NCBI RefSeq assembly: GCF_018860915.1
Contig: NZ_JAHKQD010000007.1
Location: 1 to 64,000 of the forward strand
Length of the DNA: 64,000 nt
Direction: 5' to 3'
DNA from: Colwellia sp. C2M11
GTDB taxonomy: Bacteria; Pseudomonadota; Gammaproteobacteria; Enterobacterales; Alteromonadaceae
How positions within the stretch are numbered: the first letter of the stretch is position 1; each line of letters begins with the position of its first letter. The notes beneath the pieces are model-generated. The model ran no database searches, was not told the DNA's origin, and saw nothing but the letters and a program-made list of their open reading frames with translations. Position numbers and translations under genes: made by a program. Positions 16,124-25,767 of the stretch are shown here, in pieces.

Positions 16124-17368
16124 ATGGATCTAACGGTACTACGTAGTTTAATTGGTATTGGTGTGTTGCTCGCCATTGCTGTATTTATTTCTAAGCAAAG
16201 AAAATCTATCAATATTCGTACAGTTGTTTGGGCTTTTGCTCTTCAAGTTGGGCTAGGTGCATTTGTACTTTATATTCCATTTGGAAAAGACGTTTTAGCA
16301 TCAATTTCAGGTGGCGTTCAACAAGTGATAGATAGTGCCAATGTGGGTATTGCCTTTTTATTTGGTGGTTTAGGCACAGATGCTATGTTTTCTAATGGCG
16401 TTGGTTTTGTTTTTGCCATTCGTGTGCTACCAGTGATTATCTTTTTCTCGTCATTAATAGCCGTTTTATATTATCTTGGCATAATGCAGTGGGTTGTTAG
16501 AATTATTGGTGGTGGCTTACAAAAGTTACTAAAAACCAGTAAACCTGAATCATTGTCAGCTACCGCAAATATTTTTGTTGGTCAAACAGAAGCGCCATTA
16601 GTAATACGCCCTTATATAGCGAATATGACACAATCTGAGCTGTTTGCCATAATGGTAGGTGGTTTAGCTTCTGTTGCCGGCTCTGTTTTAGCAGGTTATG
16701 CAGGCTTAGGTGTTGACTTAAAATACTTGATCGCCGCTTCTTTTATGGCTGCACCTGGTGGCTTATTAATGGCTAAAATTATTCTTCCAGAAACAGAACA
16801 TGAAAAAATAGCTAATGAAAGTATCGTTATTGAAGAAAGTGCTGACAAACCGGTAAATGTTATTGATGCAGCAGCATCAGGTGCTGCATCGGGTTTAAAG
16901 CTAGCCGTTAACGTTGGCGCAATGCTATTAGCCTTTATTGCTATTATTGCTTTACTCAATACAATTGTTGGCGGAACAGCTAGCTTATTTGGTTTTGAAG
17001 GCATTACAATTGAATGGTTATTAGGGTATTTATTTGCGCCTATCGCTTTCATTATTGGTGTTCCAACCTCTGAAATGCTTCAAGCAGGTAGTTTTATTGG
17101 GCAGAAAGTCGTAGTAAATGAGTTTTTTGCTTATGTAAACTTTATTGAGATAAAAGACACGTTGAGCGTTCCTACGCAAGCAATTATTACATTTGCCCTG
17201 TGTGGATTCGCTAACTTATCGTCTATCGCTATCTTGCTTGGTGGTATTGGCTCTATGGCGCCAAATAGACGACCTGACATAGCAAGACTAGGCATGAAAG
17301 CCATGCTAGCAGCAACACTCGCTAATTTAATGAGTGCAGCAATTGCGGGCTTATTTTTATCCCTTTAA
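16124..17368 (+). CDS. nupC: NupC family concentrative nucleoside transporter
   Basis: A 414-residue inner-membrane protein of the CNT family that imports nucleosides with a cation. Landmarks are the N-terminal helices (LLAIAVFIS), [20 protein letters not shown], the [14 protein letters not shown] segment (about 152-165) with the QTEAP signature, [17 protein letters not shown], and [19 protein letters not shown] near the C-terminus. It starts 52 bases after udk with TTGAGG upstream. The context makes nucleoside scavenging its clear role. Confidence 0.93.
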   Translation: MDLTVLRSLIGIGVLLAIAVFISKQRKSINIRTVVWAFALQVGLGAFVLYIPFGKDVLASISGGVQQVIDSANVGIAFLFGGLGTDAMFSNGVGFVFAIRVLPVIIFFSSLIAVLYYLGIMQWVVRIIGGGLQKLLKTSKPESLSATANIFVGQTEAPLVIRPYIANMTQSELFAIMVGGLASVAGSVLAGYAGLGVDLKYLIAASFMAAPGGLLMAKIILPETEHEKIANESIVIEESADKPVNVIDAAASGAASGLKLAVNVGAMLLAFIAIIALLNTIVGGTASLFGFEGITIEWLLGYLFAPIAFIIGVPTSEMLQAGSFIGQKVVVNEFFAYVNFIEIKDTLSVPTQAIITFALCGFANLSSIAILLGGIGSMAPNRRPDIARLGMKAMLAATLANLMSAAIAGLFLSL

Positions 17369-17401
17369 GAGTAAAAGCCATTATTGCTAATTCATAAATT
17401 A

Positions 17402-17433
17402 TACCTAACTAACGATACATTGTTAGTTAGGTA
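17402..17433 (+). terminator. hairpin after nupC
   Basis: The inverted repeat ACCTAACTAAC with GTTAGTTAGGT has a loop of about ten bases and is followed by only a short U-poor tail. It may be a weak terminator or transcript-stabilising stem between nupC and deoC. Confidence 0.5.
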
Positions 17434-17468
17434 TTGATCCATATAAACTTAATTATCAAATTTTAACT

Positions 17469-18284
17469 ATGACGACTCAAACAAATACCGACACACAAAA
17501 AGAAATTGCCAAACAAGCCATTAGTTTAATGGATTTAACCAGTTTAACGGATCAGGAAACACCCGCTGATATTAAAAATTTATGCTTACAGGCTAAGTCT
17601 GCAGGAGGTAATACAGCTGCTATTTGTATTTTTCCACGCTTTATTCCTTTAGCTAAAAAATTATTAGCTAATCAGGGTACACCTAATATAAAAATAGCAA
17701 CGGTGACAAACTTTCCTCACGGTAATGATGATGTAGCAATTGCTGTTGCAGAAACAAAAGCTGCTGTTGCCTATGGCGCTGATGAAGTTGATGTGGTTTT
17801 TCCTTACCAAGCATTAATTAATGGTGATACTGAGATAGGCTTAAAGCTAGTAACAGCATGTAAAAAAGCTTGTCCAAACGATGTATTGTTAAAAGTTATC
17901 ATTGAAACGGGTGAATTAAAAACACCTGAATTGATTAAATTAGCAAGTGAAATATCAATACGTGCTGGTGCTGACTTTATTAAAACCTCTACAGGTAAAG
18001 TTAACGTAAATGCGACACCACAAGCTTCTGAAATAATGCTTAGTGTTATTAATGCGACAAATAATGCAAGCACAGATACCGGTTTTAAAGCCGCAGGTGG
18101 TGTTAGAGACGTTAACGATGCTCAAGTATACTTAGACATAGCAAGCAACATTTTAGGTGAGCATTGGGTTAGCACAAAGCATTTTAGATTTGGTGCCAGT
18201 AGTTTATTAAATAACTTACTCACAACGCTTGAGTTAAACAATCAAGAAGCTAATAGCAACACTAGCACTTCTGCAAGTTACTAA
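17469..18284 (+). CDS. deoC: deoxyribose-phosphate aldolase
   Basis: It cleaves 2-deoxyribose 5-phosphate to acetaldehyde and glyceraldehyde 3-phosphate through a lysine Schiff base. The 271-residue protein shows TNFPHGNDD (about 80), DEVDVVFPY (about 105), [12 protein letters not shown] (about 138-149) and [11 protein letters not shown] (about 169-179) carrying the catalytic Lys, then [10 protein letters not shown] (second conserved Lys). It ends the catabolic branch begun by DeoD and DeoB, and is 16 bases ahead of tdk. Confidence 0.95.
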   Translation: MTTQTNTDTQKEIAKQAISLMDLTSLTDQETPADIKNLCLQAKSAGGNTAAICIFPRFIPLAKKLLANQGTPNIKIATVTNFPHGNDDVAIAVAETKAAVAYGADEVDVVFPYQALINGDTEIGLKLVTACKKACPNDVLLKVIIETGELKTPELIKLASEISIRAGADFIKTSTGKVNVNATPQASEIMLSVINATNNASTDTGFKAAGGVRDVNDAQVYLDIASNILGEHWVSTKHFRFGASSLLNNLLTTLELNNQEANSNTSTSASY

Positions 18285-18300
18285 GCATAAGGGCTAGATA

Positions 18301-18882
18301 ATGGCACAACTTTACTTTTATTACTCATCAATGAATGCGGGCAAATCGACGCATTTATTACAATCGTCATACAACTACAATGAACGTGGATTAAAAACCG
18401 TTCTTTATACCGCGCAAATTGATGATAGGTATGCAAAAGGAAAAGTCACTTCTCGATTGGGTATTAATTCAGATGCTCATTTATTTGCACAAGAAACTGA
18501 CCTATTAACAGAAATTACTGCGATTAAAAACGAAACTAAAATCGCCTGCGTATTAATTGATGAAGCACAATTTTTAACCAAAACCCAAGTTAAGCAATTA
18601 ACTGACATTGTTGATAACTTAAATATTCCGGTATTAGCTTATGGTATTCGTACAGATTTCTTAGGCCAAACGTTCACTGGTAGTGCTGCATTATTGGCTT
18701 GGGCAGACAAGTTAGTTGAGTTAAAAACTATCTGCCATTGTGGCCGTAAAGCAAACTTTGTCATTCGATTAAACAGTGATGGCAAAGCTGCTACAGGAGG
18801 CGAACAAGTGGAAGTTGGTGGTAATGAACGATATCAAGCGGTATGCCGTGAACACTTTAAAGAATATGTCCCACTAGCTTAA
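18301..18882 (+). CDS. tdk: thymidine kinase
   Basis: It phosphorylates thymidine and deoxyuridine. The 193-residue type II (TK1-like) enzyme has the P-loop NAGKSTHLL (about 12-20), the VLIDEAQFL segment (about 82-90), and a structural zinc site from CHCG (about 143-146) and C183. It lies 16 bases after deoC, so the two are probably cotranscribed. Its stop overlaps the convergent sortase gene by nine bases. Confidence 0.95.
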   Translation: MAQLYFYYSSMNAGKSTHLLQSSYNYNERGLKTVLYTAQIDDRYAKGKVTSRLGINSDAHLFAQETDLLTEITAIKNETKIACVLIDEAQFLTKTQVKQLTDIVDNLNIPVLAYGIRTDFLGQTFTGSAALLAWADKLVELKTICHCGRKANFVIRLNSDGKAATGGEQVEVGGNERYQAVCREHFKEYVPLA

Positions 18883-19548
18883 ATGAACGACATATCTCAA
18901 TGATGTTTCACTATCTGCACTGCCAAAAGGGTAACACGTAACCAGTATAAGTTCTTTTATATCAACAACTTCCTTGTTACCCTCATTTTTATAGTTACTT
19001 TTATTCAACAGCACCAATTGCTCTGTAGCCAGATCTAAAATAGTAATTTTTTTCACCTTAAATACGCTAGCATTGCCCGTTTTTAACGTTAAAGTTATGC
19101 TATCGTTTACGCTCAATTCCTCTAAAATACGAAAGTGAGTATCATTGTGCGCTGAGATCACCATAACATTTGATTGGCCTAGTTCAACGCCAGAATCTGC
19201 CCTTTGATTAAGGCCCGGACCAAATGCTAACGCTTGTCCTGAATCATTATTTAACACAATGTGCGACAAGTTAAAACGATCAAAAGTAAGTTTAGCGACG
19301 GGATAAAAATCAGCCCATGGCCAGGGCTTATTTTCCTCAATCGTTTTATTTTTTGATTTAGACGCTTCATGATCATCATCAACACTTATCAATTGCTTTT
19401 GCCAAGTTGACGCTAATAAGACTTGTGCAAAATGCGCTTTTATCATCATGTAACTTGCCATTGCAAAACTAGCTGACGCTATTATCAAAAGCAGTATGAC
19501 CAATGACGATATAATTTTATCCCTCTTACGCGTAAAATTTGTCATCAT
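18874..19548 (-). CDS. class GN (Gram-negative marine) sortase
   Basis: A 224-residue transpeptidase anchored by one N-terminal helix (about 12-36), with the catalytic domain in the periplasm. The sortase triad is visible: His134 in ISAHNDTHF, Cys205 in ILVTCYPFG and Arg218 in SLRYVV. Its only expected substrate is encoded immediately upstream (one start-to-stop junction without gap), the usual two-gene module of marine proteobacteria. The reaction would be cleavage at the LMPTG-like signal and transfer to an unknown acceptor. Confidence 0.9.
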   Translation of the reverse strand: MMTNFTRKRDKIISSLVILLLIIASASFAMASYMMIKAHFAQVLLASTWQKQLISVDDDHEASKSKNKTIEENKPWPWADFYPVAKLTFDRFNLSHIVLNNDSGQALAFGPGLNQRADSGVELGQSNVMVISAHNDTHFRILEELSVNDSITLTLKTGNASVFKVKKITILDLATEQLVLLNKSNYKNEGNKEVVDIKELILVTCYPFGSADSETSLRYVVHLS

Positions 19549-21906
19549 TTATTTGGCGCTTAATTCGTTTGAATGACGAACATAACGCTTATGTAAGCGT
19601 AGCGACTTATTTAGTAATTGCATTAGTATGGCGATCGTCATAAATAATAAAGCAAAATATAAATAGCCCGCTATGCCTAAGCTAGTATTCGCCAATGGAA
19701 TTATTTGTGTTGAGCCTGTTGGCATTAAATTTTTTATCGCTTTTGATTTTAATGGTGCACCTTGTTTTCGTGTTATTTCCTCTTCAATAGCGATAAAGCT
19801 CGTATACGGTGAAAGTAAATGATGCTGTAATGCTAAGTTGGTAATTTCAGCCTTAACTATCTCTTTTTGCTCAAGAGAACTTCGACGATGTAGGTCAATT
19901 AAATGGTCAATTTTTTCTTTAGCCCACCACTGTGCAACGCCAATATTTAATTGTTTAACATCAAATGAACTTTCAGCTGAATTCAAGTTAACGCCCGCCT
20001 CTTTAACGTTAGTGATATCTATTTTTTCTTGCCAAGTCATAGCCGCTAATTGACCCGATACGTTAATATATGCATCTACTTTTGATTTTCCTAAACTATC
20101 CTTTTTGTTTGCTTGTTCCTTTAATTCATTTTTCAACCAACGAGCGCTGATCATTAAAGGCTGTCCTGCATATAAATCAGGAATATTTTTTGGAAAGGTC
20201 TCTACCGATTTCATTGGCCAACTCAATTCAACTTTTTGCATTAACGGCTTGCTAATTTGATTAAACAATTGCGTCATTTCATGGCTTACTTCATTGATAC
20301 TTCCAATATAACGATAGGTGCCACGGCCTATTTTTGCTGCTTGTGACATAAAATAACTATTAGGGGCCGAGCCAATACCAATAGTATGTAAACGTGAACT
20401 AGCTAACTTACGTTCAATTAAATTAAATAACTCTGTTTCATTACCGACACTACCGTCAGTAATAAATACAATTTGTTTATATGGGTGATCTTTATTTGAT
20501 GCTGTTAAAGCTTGTTCAATGGCCGGATACATATTAGTACCACCGCCCGCCTCTAGTTGTGATAGCCAATATTTAGCTTGTGCTACATTATCTGCATTCG
20601 CAAGCTTACTGACCTTGAATAAACTTTGTGTGCGATCTTCAAAGGCAATGATGTTAAAGGTATCATTTGAGTTTAATAAATCCAATGCTGTAATCAAAGA
20701 TTGCTTTGCTTGTCTAATTGCCACGCCGCCCATAGAGCCAGACGTATCTATAATATAAATAACATTTTTATCAATCGCTTGTGCATAATCATTACTAGGT
20801 GGCATTAACATTAATAAACCATATTGGTATTTATTATTAGTAACATCTGTTTCTGATTGTATAAAGAAAGCAGCTTTCGGTACATTACCCTGTTCGAGCT
20901 GCCATTCTAAAACAAAGTCTTGATCGAGCTTGGTGTTTTTATCTGCAAGAGATATTAACAGTTTTTCATTTAATGGCGTTTTTGCTATTTGATGGTACAA
21001 ACTAGTAACATTCGTTAATGGTAAACCACCATTTAAATCAACTGACAAGGTGACAGTTTGATTTTGGCTAGTATTTTCACCGGTGTTATCTCTTGTTTGA
21101 ATAGGCGTAATTTCACTGGCATCGGTAACTCTGTCGTTATTCATTGCCCAGCCATGTGAATTGATGCTGGTTGTATTTATTACTTTTAATTCATCACTGG
21201 TATTACTCGCGTTTATTAGCTCTTTGCGATTAATTGCGTGTGATGAAGGGATATAACGAGGCGTTAAGGTTAGCGGAATTCTTAATGAAAAGGTCTCATT
21301 ATTTAATTTTATTGATTGAAAATAGTGTAAATTTATTTTTATCGATTCCCCTGGCGCTATGTTGGCCACTTTTGTGGTAAATAAATTTGGCCGCTGCTGT
21401 GACACCAACCCTACTCTTTTACCTGCTGTTTTCGCTTTTGTATAAAGCTTTTGCGCTTGTTGTTTTTCTTTAATCTTCCCTACTATACGCCTTTCACCTA
21501 TTTCCATGATCATTGAAGAAACAGAGGCATCATCAACCAATGGAAAAACATAAACAGCTTCAACATAGTCATTACTTGCGTTTTTAAAGGTTTGCGTAAA
21601 ATTTACCTTTGCCAGTAAACCGTTAATGGTTACTTGATAATCACTTTGTTGAATTAATGCTGCAGAGTATTTTTCATTATTTTTAAAATACAAAGTACCT
21701 GAGCTAATCGATTGATATGGAATATTGTCCATTGATAATTCATTCGCACTCACTTTTGTCAGCACTAGTAAATAACTAAGGCTCATTATGGCAAGCAAGA
21801 TAGGAGAAAATACGATACTAAGTAGTGAAATACGTAAAGTATAAGGTATTAAGGTGTAATGGGATGACGTTGAAATGGACCCATTAATAGTTGTGCTTTT
21901 TTTCAT
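19549..21906 (-). CDS. marine proteobacterial sortase target protein (VIT and VWA domains)
   Basis: A 785-residue envelope protein: N-terminal hydrophobic signal/anchor (about 22-52), a VIT domain (about 65-195), a VWA domain with a MIDAS DTSGSMG near residue 385, and a C-terminal sorting region. That region reads LMPTG (727-731), then a hydrophobic helix (about 744-764), then a basic tail (KSLRLHKR), which is the LPxTG-like arrangement. The neighbouring sortase is the natural processing enzyme. The start codon lies inside a 14-bp inverted repeat (21902-21942). VIT/VWA pairs suggest adhesion or protein-protein binding at the surface; that role is inferred. Confidence 0.88.
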   Translation of the reverse strand: MKKSTTINGSISTSSHYTLIPYTLRISLLSIVFSPILLAIMSLSYLLVLTKVSANELSMDNIPYQSISSGTLYFKNNEKYSAALIQQSDYQVTINGLLAKVNFTQTFKNASNDYVEAVYVFPLVDDASVSSMIMEIGERRIVGKIKEKQQAQKLYTKAKTAGKRVGLVSQQRPNLFTTKVANIAPGESIKINLHYFQSIKLNNETFSLRIPLTLTPRYIPSSHAINRKELINASNTSDELKVINTTSINSHGWAMNNDRVTDASEITPIQTRDNTGENTSQNQTVTLSVDLNGGLPLTNVTSLYHQIAKTPLNEKLLISLADKNTKLDQDFVLEWQLEQGNVPKAAFFIQSETDVTNNKYQYGLLMLMPPSNDYAQAIDKNVIYIIDTSGSMGGVAIRQAKQSLITALDLLNSNDTFNIIAFEDRTQSLFKVSKLANADNVAQAKYWLSQLEAGGGTNMYPAIEQALTASNKDHPYKQIVFITDGSVGNETELFNLIERKLASSRLHTIGIGSAPNSYFMSQAAKIGRGTYRYIGSINEVSHEMTQLFNQISKPLMQKVELSWPMKSVETFPKNIPDLYAGQPLMISARWLKNELKEQANKKDSLGKSKVDAYINVSGQLAAMTWQEKIDITNVKEAGVNLNSAESSFDVKQLNIGVAQWWAKEKIDHLIDLHRRSSLEQKEIVKAEITNLALQHHLLSPYTSFIAIEEEITRKQGAPLKSKAIKNLMPTGSTQIIPLANTSLGIAGYLYFALLFMTIAILMQLLNKSLRLHKRYVRHSNELSAK

Positions 21907-21942
21907 GATAAAACTCTATAGAAAGTAAAGTTTTATCATGAA
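21902..21942 (-). promoter_or_regulatory. 14-bp inverted repeat covering the sortase-target start codon
   Basis: TTCATGATAAAACT (21902-21915) and AGTTTTATCATGAA (21929-21942) are perfect reverse complements with a 13-base loop. The ATG of the target gene (21904-21906 on the - strand) is in the stem. A second 9-bp pair, 21958-21966 with 22020-22028 (TACAGGGTA/TACCCTGTA), lies upstream. It could limit translation start or bind a protein. Confidence 0.55.
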
Positions 21943-22080
21943 GTGAAATTATGTTTTTACAGGGTAGGAATTATGGCTAACTTATGGCAAATTATGATTA
22001 ATTCACCATAAAGTTTACTTACCCTGTATTTTACTAAAAGTAAATTAATCACAAGCCAAGTTATAACTAATAGAATTATA

Positions 22081-22341
22081 TTAACTTAGCAAAGAATGAC
22101 CTTCTGGCAATTGCTTAGCAATCCATAAGGCCAACTTATGTTTCATATTAGGTTGATCTTCATTGTCAACTGCAAGTGGTTGAATTAAGTTATCATTCAC
22201 TAATAAACGATATAGACTTTCTATTTTATCTTTAGATGAATTGGTTGCAGCAAAGCTTTTATATCCTCGATTAACTGCATATTTTTCACCAATAACAAGT
22301 GCTTTTTTTAATAATTCAGCTTCATTTTTTAATTTTTTCAT
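22081..22341 (-). CDS. DUF5062 family protein
   Basis: An 86-residue soluble helical protein. The N-terminal ELLKKALVIGEKYAVNRGY and central SSKDKIESLYRLLVNDNLI match the small DUF5062 family of Alteromonadales and vibrios. No signal peptide and no known function. It is not obviously linked to the sortase pair (140-base gap) or to the operon ending at 22453. Confidence 0.75.
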   Translation of the reverse strand: MKKLKNEAELLKKALVIGEKYAVNRGYKSFAATNSSKDKIESLYRLLVNDNLIQPLAVDNEDQPNMKHKLALWIAKQLPEGHSLLS

Positions 22342-22452
22342 TTTACTCGATTCTTAAATAAAAACTTGGCTTAAAGATGCTTCAAATAAAGAAGTAAGTC
22401 AATTATCTATTACAATTTATAGCGTATTTAACGAGTATTTCGTTAAGGTCGG

Positions 22453-23175
22453 TTAAAACTCATACTCTACTGCGACTCGCAAGACATGACCTTTGCTTCG
22501 ACTGTCCATTCCTGTGATAAAGCCGACTTCCCACTTTAGCTGCTTTTGTGCATTGAAACGTTGTAATCCCATAAATGCGGGGCCAATTCCTAAATAGTCT
22601 TCACCTAAGTATAGTTCTATTGCTGGTTGAAATTGTTCAATATAGCGATAACGGTACTTAAGGCGAAACTCAGTCTCAAGTTCACTTTTCAGCGTTTTTC
22701 CCCATTCGTAAATTACAAAGGCATTTAACGTCAGGCTAGTACGACCAAACTCTTTTTCAACAATAATACCAGAAGTAACTTCCCAGTTTTTTTGCTCTGT
22801 TTCTTTTTCAACCTCAAACAACAATCCCCAATCAGCCCAATATTCTCCTTGCTCTGTTAGCATCCAACGTGCTTCAAGTTCATAAGACACCAAATCAAAG
22901 TCATTATTACTATATCGCTCACCAACAAGATAAAACTCTAGCATCAAATTTTCACTTACTGATTGACCATAAGCTAGGCGCTGTGCCAATTTATTGTTGT
23001 TGCTTTCTCTATGTGAGAATAAACGCCATTCAACTTCTCTTTCATTCGGTAAGACATAAGGATGGTAAACTTTATCAACGACAACCCCGTCAGCATAAAC
23101 AATAGAAGAGGTAACTAAAGAAATACTCAAGAATATCAGAGCCCAATAGCGATTGATTAATGACATGCTTATCAT
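22453..23175 (-). CDS. predicted outer-membrane beta-barrel protein, last gene of the redox/metal operon
   Basis: A 240-residue protein with a signal peptide (about 1-28, IVYADG junction). The mature part is built of amphipathic strands rich in Glu, Arg, Tyr and Trp and ends VAVEYEF, the terminal Phe typical of outer-membrane barrels. Its start overlaps the FTR1-like gene stop by four bases, so it is translationally coupled. I cannot name the family. The place behind a cupredoxin and a permease-like gene suggests a role in metal or small-molecule passage across the outer membrane. Confidence 0.65.
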   Translation of the reverse strand: MISMSLINRYWALIFLSISLVTSSIVYADGVVVDKVYHPYVLPNEREVEWRLFSHRESNNNKLAQRLAYGQSVSENLMLEFYLVGERYSNNDFDLVSYELEARWMLTEQGEYWADWGLLFEVEKETEQKNWEVTSGIIVEKEFGRTSLTLNAFVIYEWGKTLKSELETEFRLKYRYRYIEQFQPAIELYLGEDYLGIGPAFMGLQRFNAQKQLKWEVGFITGMDSRSKGHVLRVAVEYEF

Positions 23176-23960
23176 GATTTTCTACCATAAAAAGATAATG
23201 AAATATAAGGTAACTTGAGCAGCATTACCGGAAGAATTAAAGCCATAATATAGGAAACTAACTGTAAAAGTGATGGTGTTGTTTCATAGCCAAATAAAAC
23301 AGTTAATAACTGCCCTAATCCTGAATCTTCAGCAATGAACTTGGCACTATCCCAAATAGGCTGGCTACTTGAAAATATATCAACCTGTTGCAAAAACATT
23401 ATTGCGTGCATTAATTGCCCTAACCCATAAAACAATAAAAAATAACAAGAGCTGTGGTTATATATTTTTTTATCCAGATACCTTAATAAGAAATAGAATA
23501 ATATCGATATGCTTAAGCAAATCCCGCCACCGAGTGTTATCCCGATCAGCACCGTTTCATCTTGTTGTGCTTGTGTCCAATAAGACACTAAATAAATTAT
23601 AAAATGGGCGCCATTAAAAACGCTAATAATAAAAAATATCAACATCGCTAAGTATTTTTTAACACTGGTGTAGTCATTTTTATGACTTAAAATAAATAGG
23701 CACACAGTTGATAAATACACAATAATAGCGCCGAATGATAAAAACAATTCAGTTCCTTTGCCATCAAGTATTAGAGATAAATTTTCTAAATGACTACTTA
23801 AAATAACAGACATAATTACGGTTAAAATAACGCCGATAAAAACTTTCTTAGCATTGACAATATCAAGATAATTTATCGCAAAGTACCTTAATAATAATGA
23901 GGTAATAATGAAGACAGGTAGCGCATTATTTAAAAACAAAAGTACGGTATTAATTAGCAT
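23172..23960 (-). CDS. FTR1-like membrane protein without the REXXE iron motif
   Basis: A 262-residue protein with seven hydrophobic helices. The C-terminal half (GLGQLMHAIMFLQQ, then WDSAKFIAEDSGLGQLLTVLFGYETTPSLLQL) follows the conserved C-terminal pattern of FTR1-family iron permeases. Helix 1 reads LLFLNNALPVFIITSLLL, where FTR1 proteins carry RExxE, and no second RExxE is present. It may be a sensor, a transporter of something else, or an electron-transfer membrane partner. It overlaps the cupredoxin gene by 11 bases. Confidence 0.65.
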   Translation of the reverse strand: MLINTVLLFLNNALPVFIITSLLLRYFAINYLDIVNAKKVFIGVILTVIMSVILSSHLENLSLILDGKGTELFLSFGAIIVYLSTVCLFILSHKNDYTSVKKYLAMLIFFIISVFNGAHFIIYLVSYWTQAQQDETVLIGITLGGGICLSISILFYFLLRYLDKKIYNHSSCYFLLFYGLGQLMHAIMFLQQVDIFSSSQPIWDSAKFIAEDSGLGQLLTVLFGYETTPSLLQLVSYIMALILPVMLLKLPYISLSFYGRKS

Positions 23961-24342
23961 CTTGTTTTCCTTTTTCTAGCTTTTGCTGACTACTTTCTAC
24001 AACAATTACTTTTCCTCGAGCACTGTGAGGATGATATTCACCAAAAAAACTATATTCGCCAACAGGAAGCGGACCAATAAAAATACTTGCTTGTTTATTG
24101 GGAAAAATAACTTTTTCACGATTAAGATCGAAGCTGTCAAACTCTTCAATATTTTCGTCATGATTGTCTATAACCAATTTAATTTTTTTATTTGCCGGAA
24201 TAACGATAACGGCAGGATAAAACAAATGGTTTTTTATCTTGATATGATACTCAGACTTTTGCGCCTGTACATGTAAAGTAAGGAGCAGTAAAAGGCTAAC
24301 TAAAACAATACGTAAATAACGAATTAATTGAATGTTATCCAT
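23950..24342 (-). CDS. periplasmic cupredoxin-like protein (EfeO/FtrB-type domain)
   Basis: A 130-residue protein with a signal peptide (1-27) and one cupredoxin fold. FYPAVIVIPANKKIKLVIDN, EEFDSFDLNREKVI (66-79) and LPVGEYSFFGEYHPHS (92-107) follow the cupredoxin domain found in EfeO and in FtrB-like iron-uptake proteins. Possible metal ligands are Glu66/Glu67 and His104/His106; a complete type 1 copper set (Cys-Met) is not visible. It overlaps the kinase gene upstream by eight bases and the FTR1-like gene downstream by 11. Confidence 0.75.
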   Translation of the reverse strand: MDNIQLIRYLRIVLVSLLLLLTLHVQAQKSEYHIKIKNHLFYPAVIVIPANKKIKLVIDNHDENIEEFDSFDLNREKVIFPNKQASIFIGPLPVGEYSFFGEYHPHSARGKVIVVESSQQKLEKGKQDAN

Positions 24343-25765
24343 GAGTGTCTATTTCTTCATTTGCTGTGGCGGGAAATATTACTTCAACTTTGAGCCCTTT
24401 TAATAATGTAGAACGTGATAACTGTATGTTAGCGCCATGTAAATCAGCAATATGTTTTACAATTGCTAAGCCCAAACCACAACCAAAGATGTCTGAATCA
24501 TGTTGATCTCCGCCAACGCGATAAAAACGATCAAACACACGCTGATATTCTGTTTCATCGATTCCTTGGCCAGAATCTTCAACACAAAGCGCTATCGTTT
24601 TATTTCTACCTTGCGTTACGCTAATAAGAATTTCGCCTTCTATCGGTGTGTATTTATTCGCATTAGAAATTAAGTTAGTGGCAAGTAAATGAACTGAAAA
24701 TTCATGAGCAGATAAGAAGATATCATCACTTTCTAACGTAATTACTTGGTCTTTATGTAAAATATCGTTATACAGCTCTGCTATCACTTGTTTAAGTAGC
24801 ACGTTGATATTAAAAGCACTGCTTACGTTACTTATTTGAGCAGGGTTAGTTCGATTTAAGTTTAATATTTGATCTATAACATGCCCCATTCTATCTACAC
24901 TATTATTTAACGCGTGTATGGAGCTAAAATTTTCAATATCAGTAGATGTTAACTGTTGATTTCTATTACTTATTGAACGTTCAGCTAAATCTTGAATCAG
25001 GTTATGTGTATCTATCTTTAAAACACTTAATGGTGTTTTTAATTCATGCGCAGCATCAGAGGCAAAGTGTCGTTCACGTTGAAAAGCAGCATCGAGGCGA
25101 GCAAACAATTCATTTAATGTTGCTACAATATCAGCCAATTCATTATTATCGACTTCTACATTTAAAGGGCTAAAGTCGTTACTTTTTCTTCTACTAAGCT
25201 CAAAACTAAGCTTATGTAATGGTTTCAAACCTTGTGTAATAATAATAAATATTAATAGTGACAATACTGCAATAGCAACTATCATCGGCGTTACGGCTGC
25301 TAGAATTAGTGTTTGGGTTAAAGAAAATTGTGCTTTAAGTGGTTGAGCAACAATCACAACCATATTATCATTAGGCGCTAAAAATAGTGATGACAACGCT
25401 ACAGCACGCCAACGTTGATCTAAAAAATTCACCTCAAAAAATTCAGTTCCTTGGTGGGAGCTTAATGCGATATTAGTAATTAGATGATCGGGTGCATTAT
25501 TACTTTTTAATATTAATCGTTTGTTTTTCCATACTTGAAAAGCAAAAGCACTTTGCTGGACTACTTGTAACGTTTTATCTCTATTAATATTTGCATTTGG
25601 CATACTATTCATTGCAGTTAATGTTTGTGCAAGGCTTAATAGTTGTTGATCAAACCCCGCCTCAGCTTGAGACATACTTTGCTTATAACCTTGAATTGCA
25701 GCGATAAATGTTATTAATGTTAATACTGAAAAAAGTGTTAAAACTAAATAACGTCGAATACTCAT
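24335..25765 (-). CDS. sensor histidine kinase (QseC/PmrB-like)
   Basis: A 476-residue kinase: helix at about 7-24, a periplasmic sensor region of roughly 130 residues, a second helix at about 155-178, HAMP-like linker, then HisKA with the phospho-acceptor His240 in AAHELKTPLS. The ATPase domain has the N-box LATNLISNANKYTP, DSGQGID and GCGLGLAIVKHIADLHG. It follows the response regulator by two bases and probably responds to an envelope redox or metal cue for the operon. The signal is not evident from the sequence. Confidence 0.9.
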   Translation of the reverse strand: MSIRRYLVLTLFSVLTLITFIAAIQGYKQSMSQAEAGFDQQLLSLAQTLTAMNSMPNANINRDKTLQVVQQSAFAFQVWKNKRLILKSNNAPDHLITNIALSSHQGTEFFEVNFLDQRWRAVALSSLFLAPNDNMVVIVAQPLKAQFSLTQTLILAAVTPMIVAIAVLSLLIFIIITQGLKPLHKLSFELSRRKSNDFSPLNVEVDNNELADIVATLNELFARLDAAFQRERHFASDAAHELKTPLSVLKIDTHNLIQDLAERSISNRNQQLTSTDIENFSSIHALNNSVDRMGHVIDQILNLNRTNPAQISNVSSAFNINVLLKQVIAELYNDILHKDQVITLESDDIFLSAHEFSVHLLATNLISNANKYTPIEGEILISVTQGRNKTIALCVEDSGQGIDETEYQRVFDRFYRVGGDQHDSDIFGCGLGLAIVKHIADLHGANIQLSRSTLLKGLKVEVIFPATANEEIDTHG

Positions 25766-25767
25766 AA

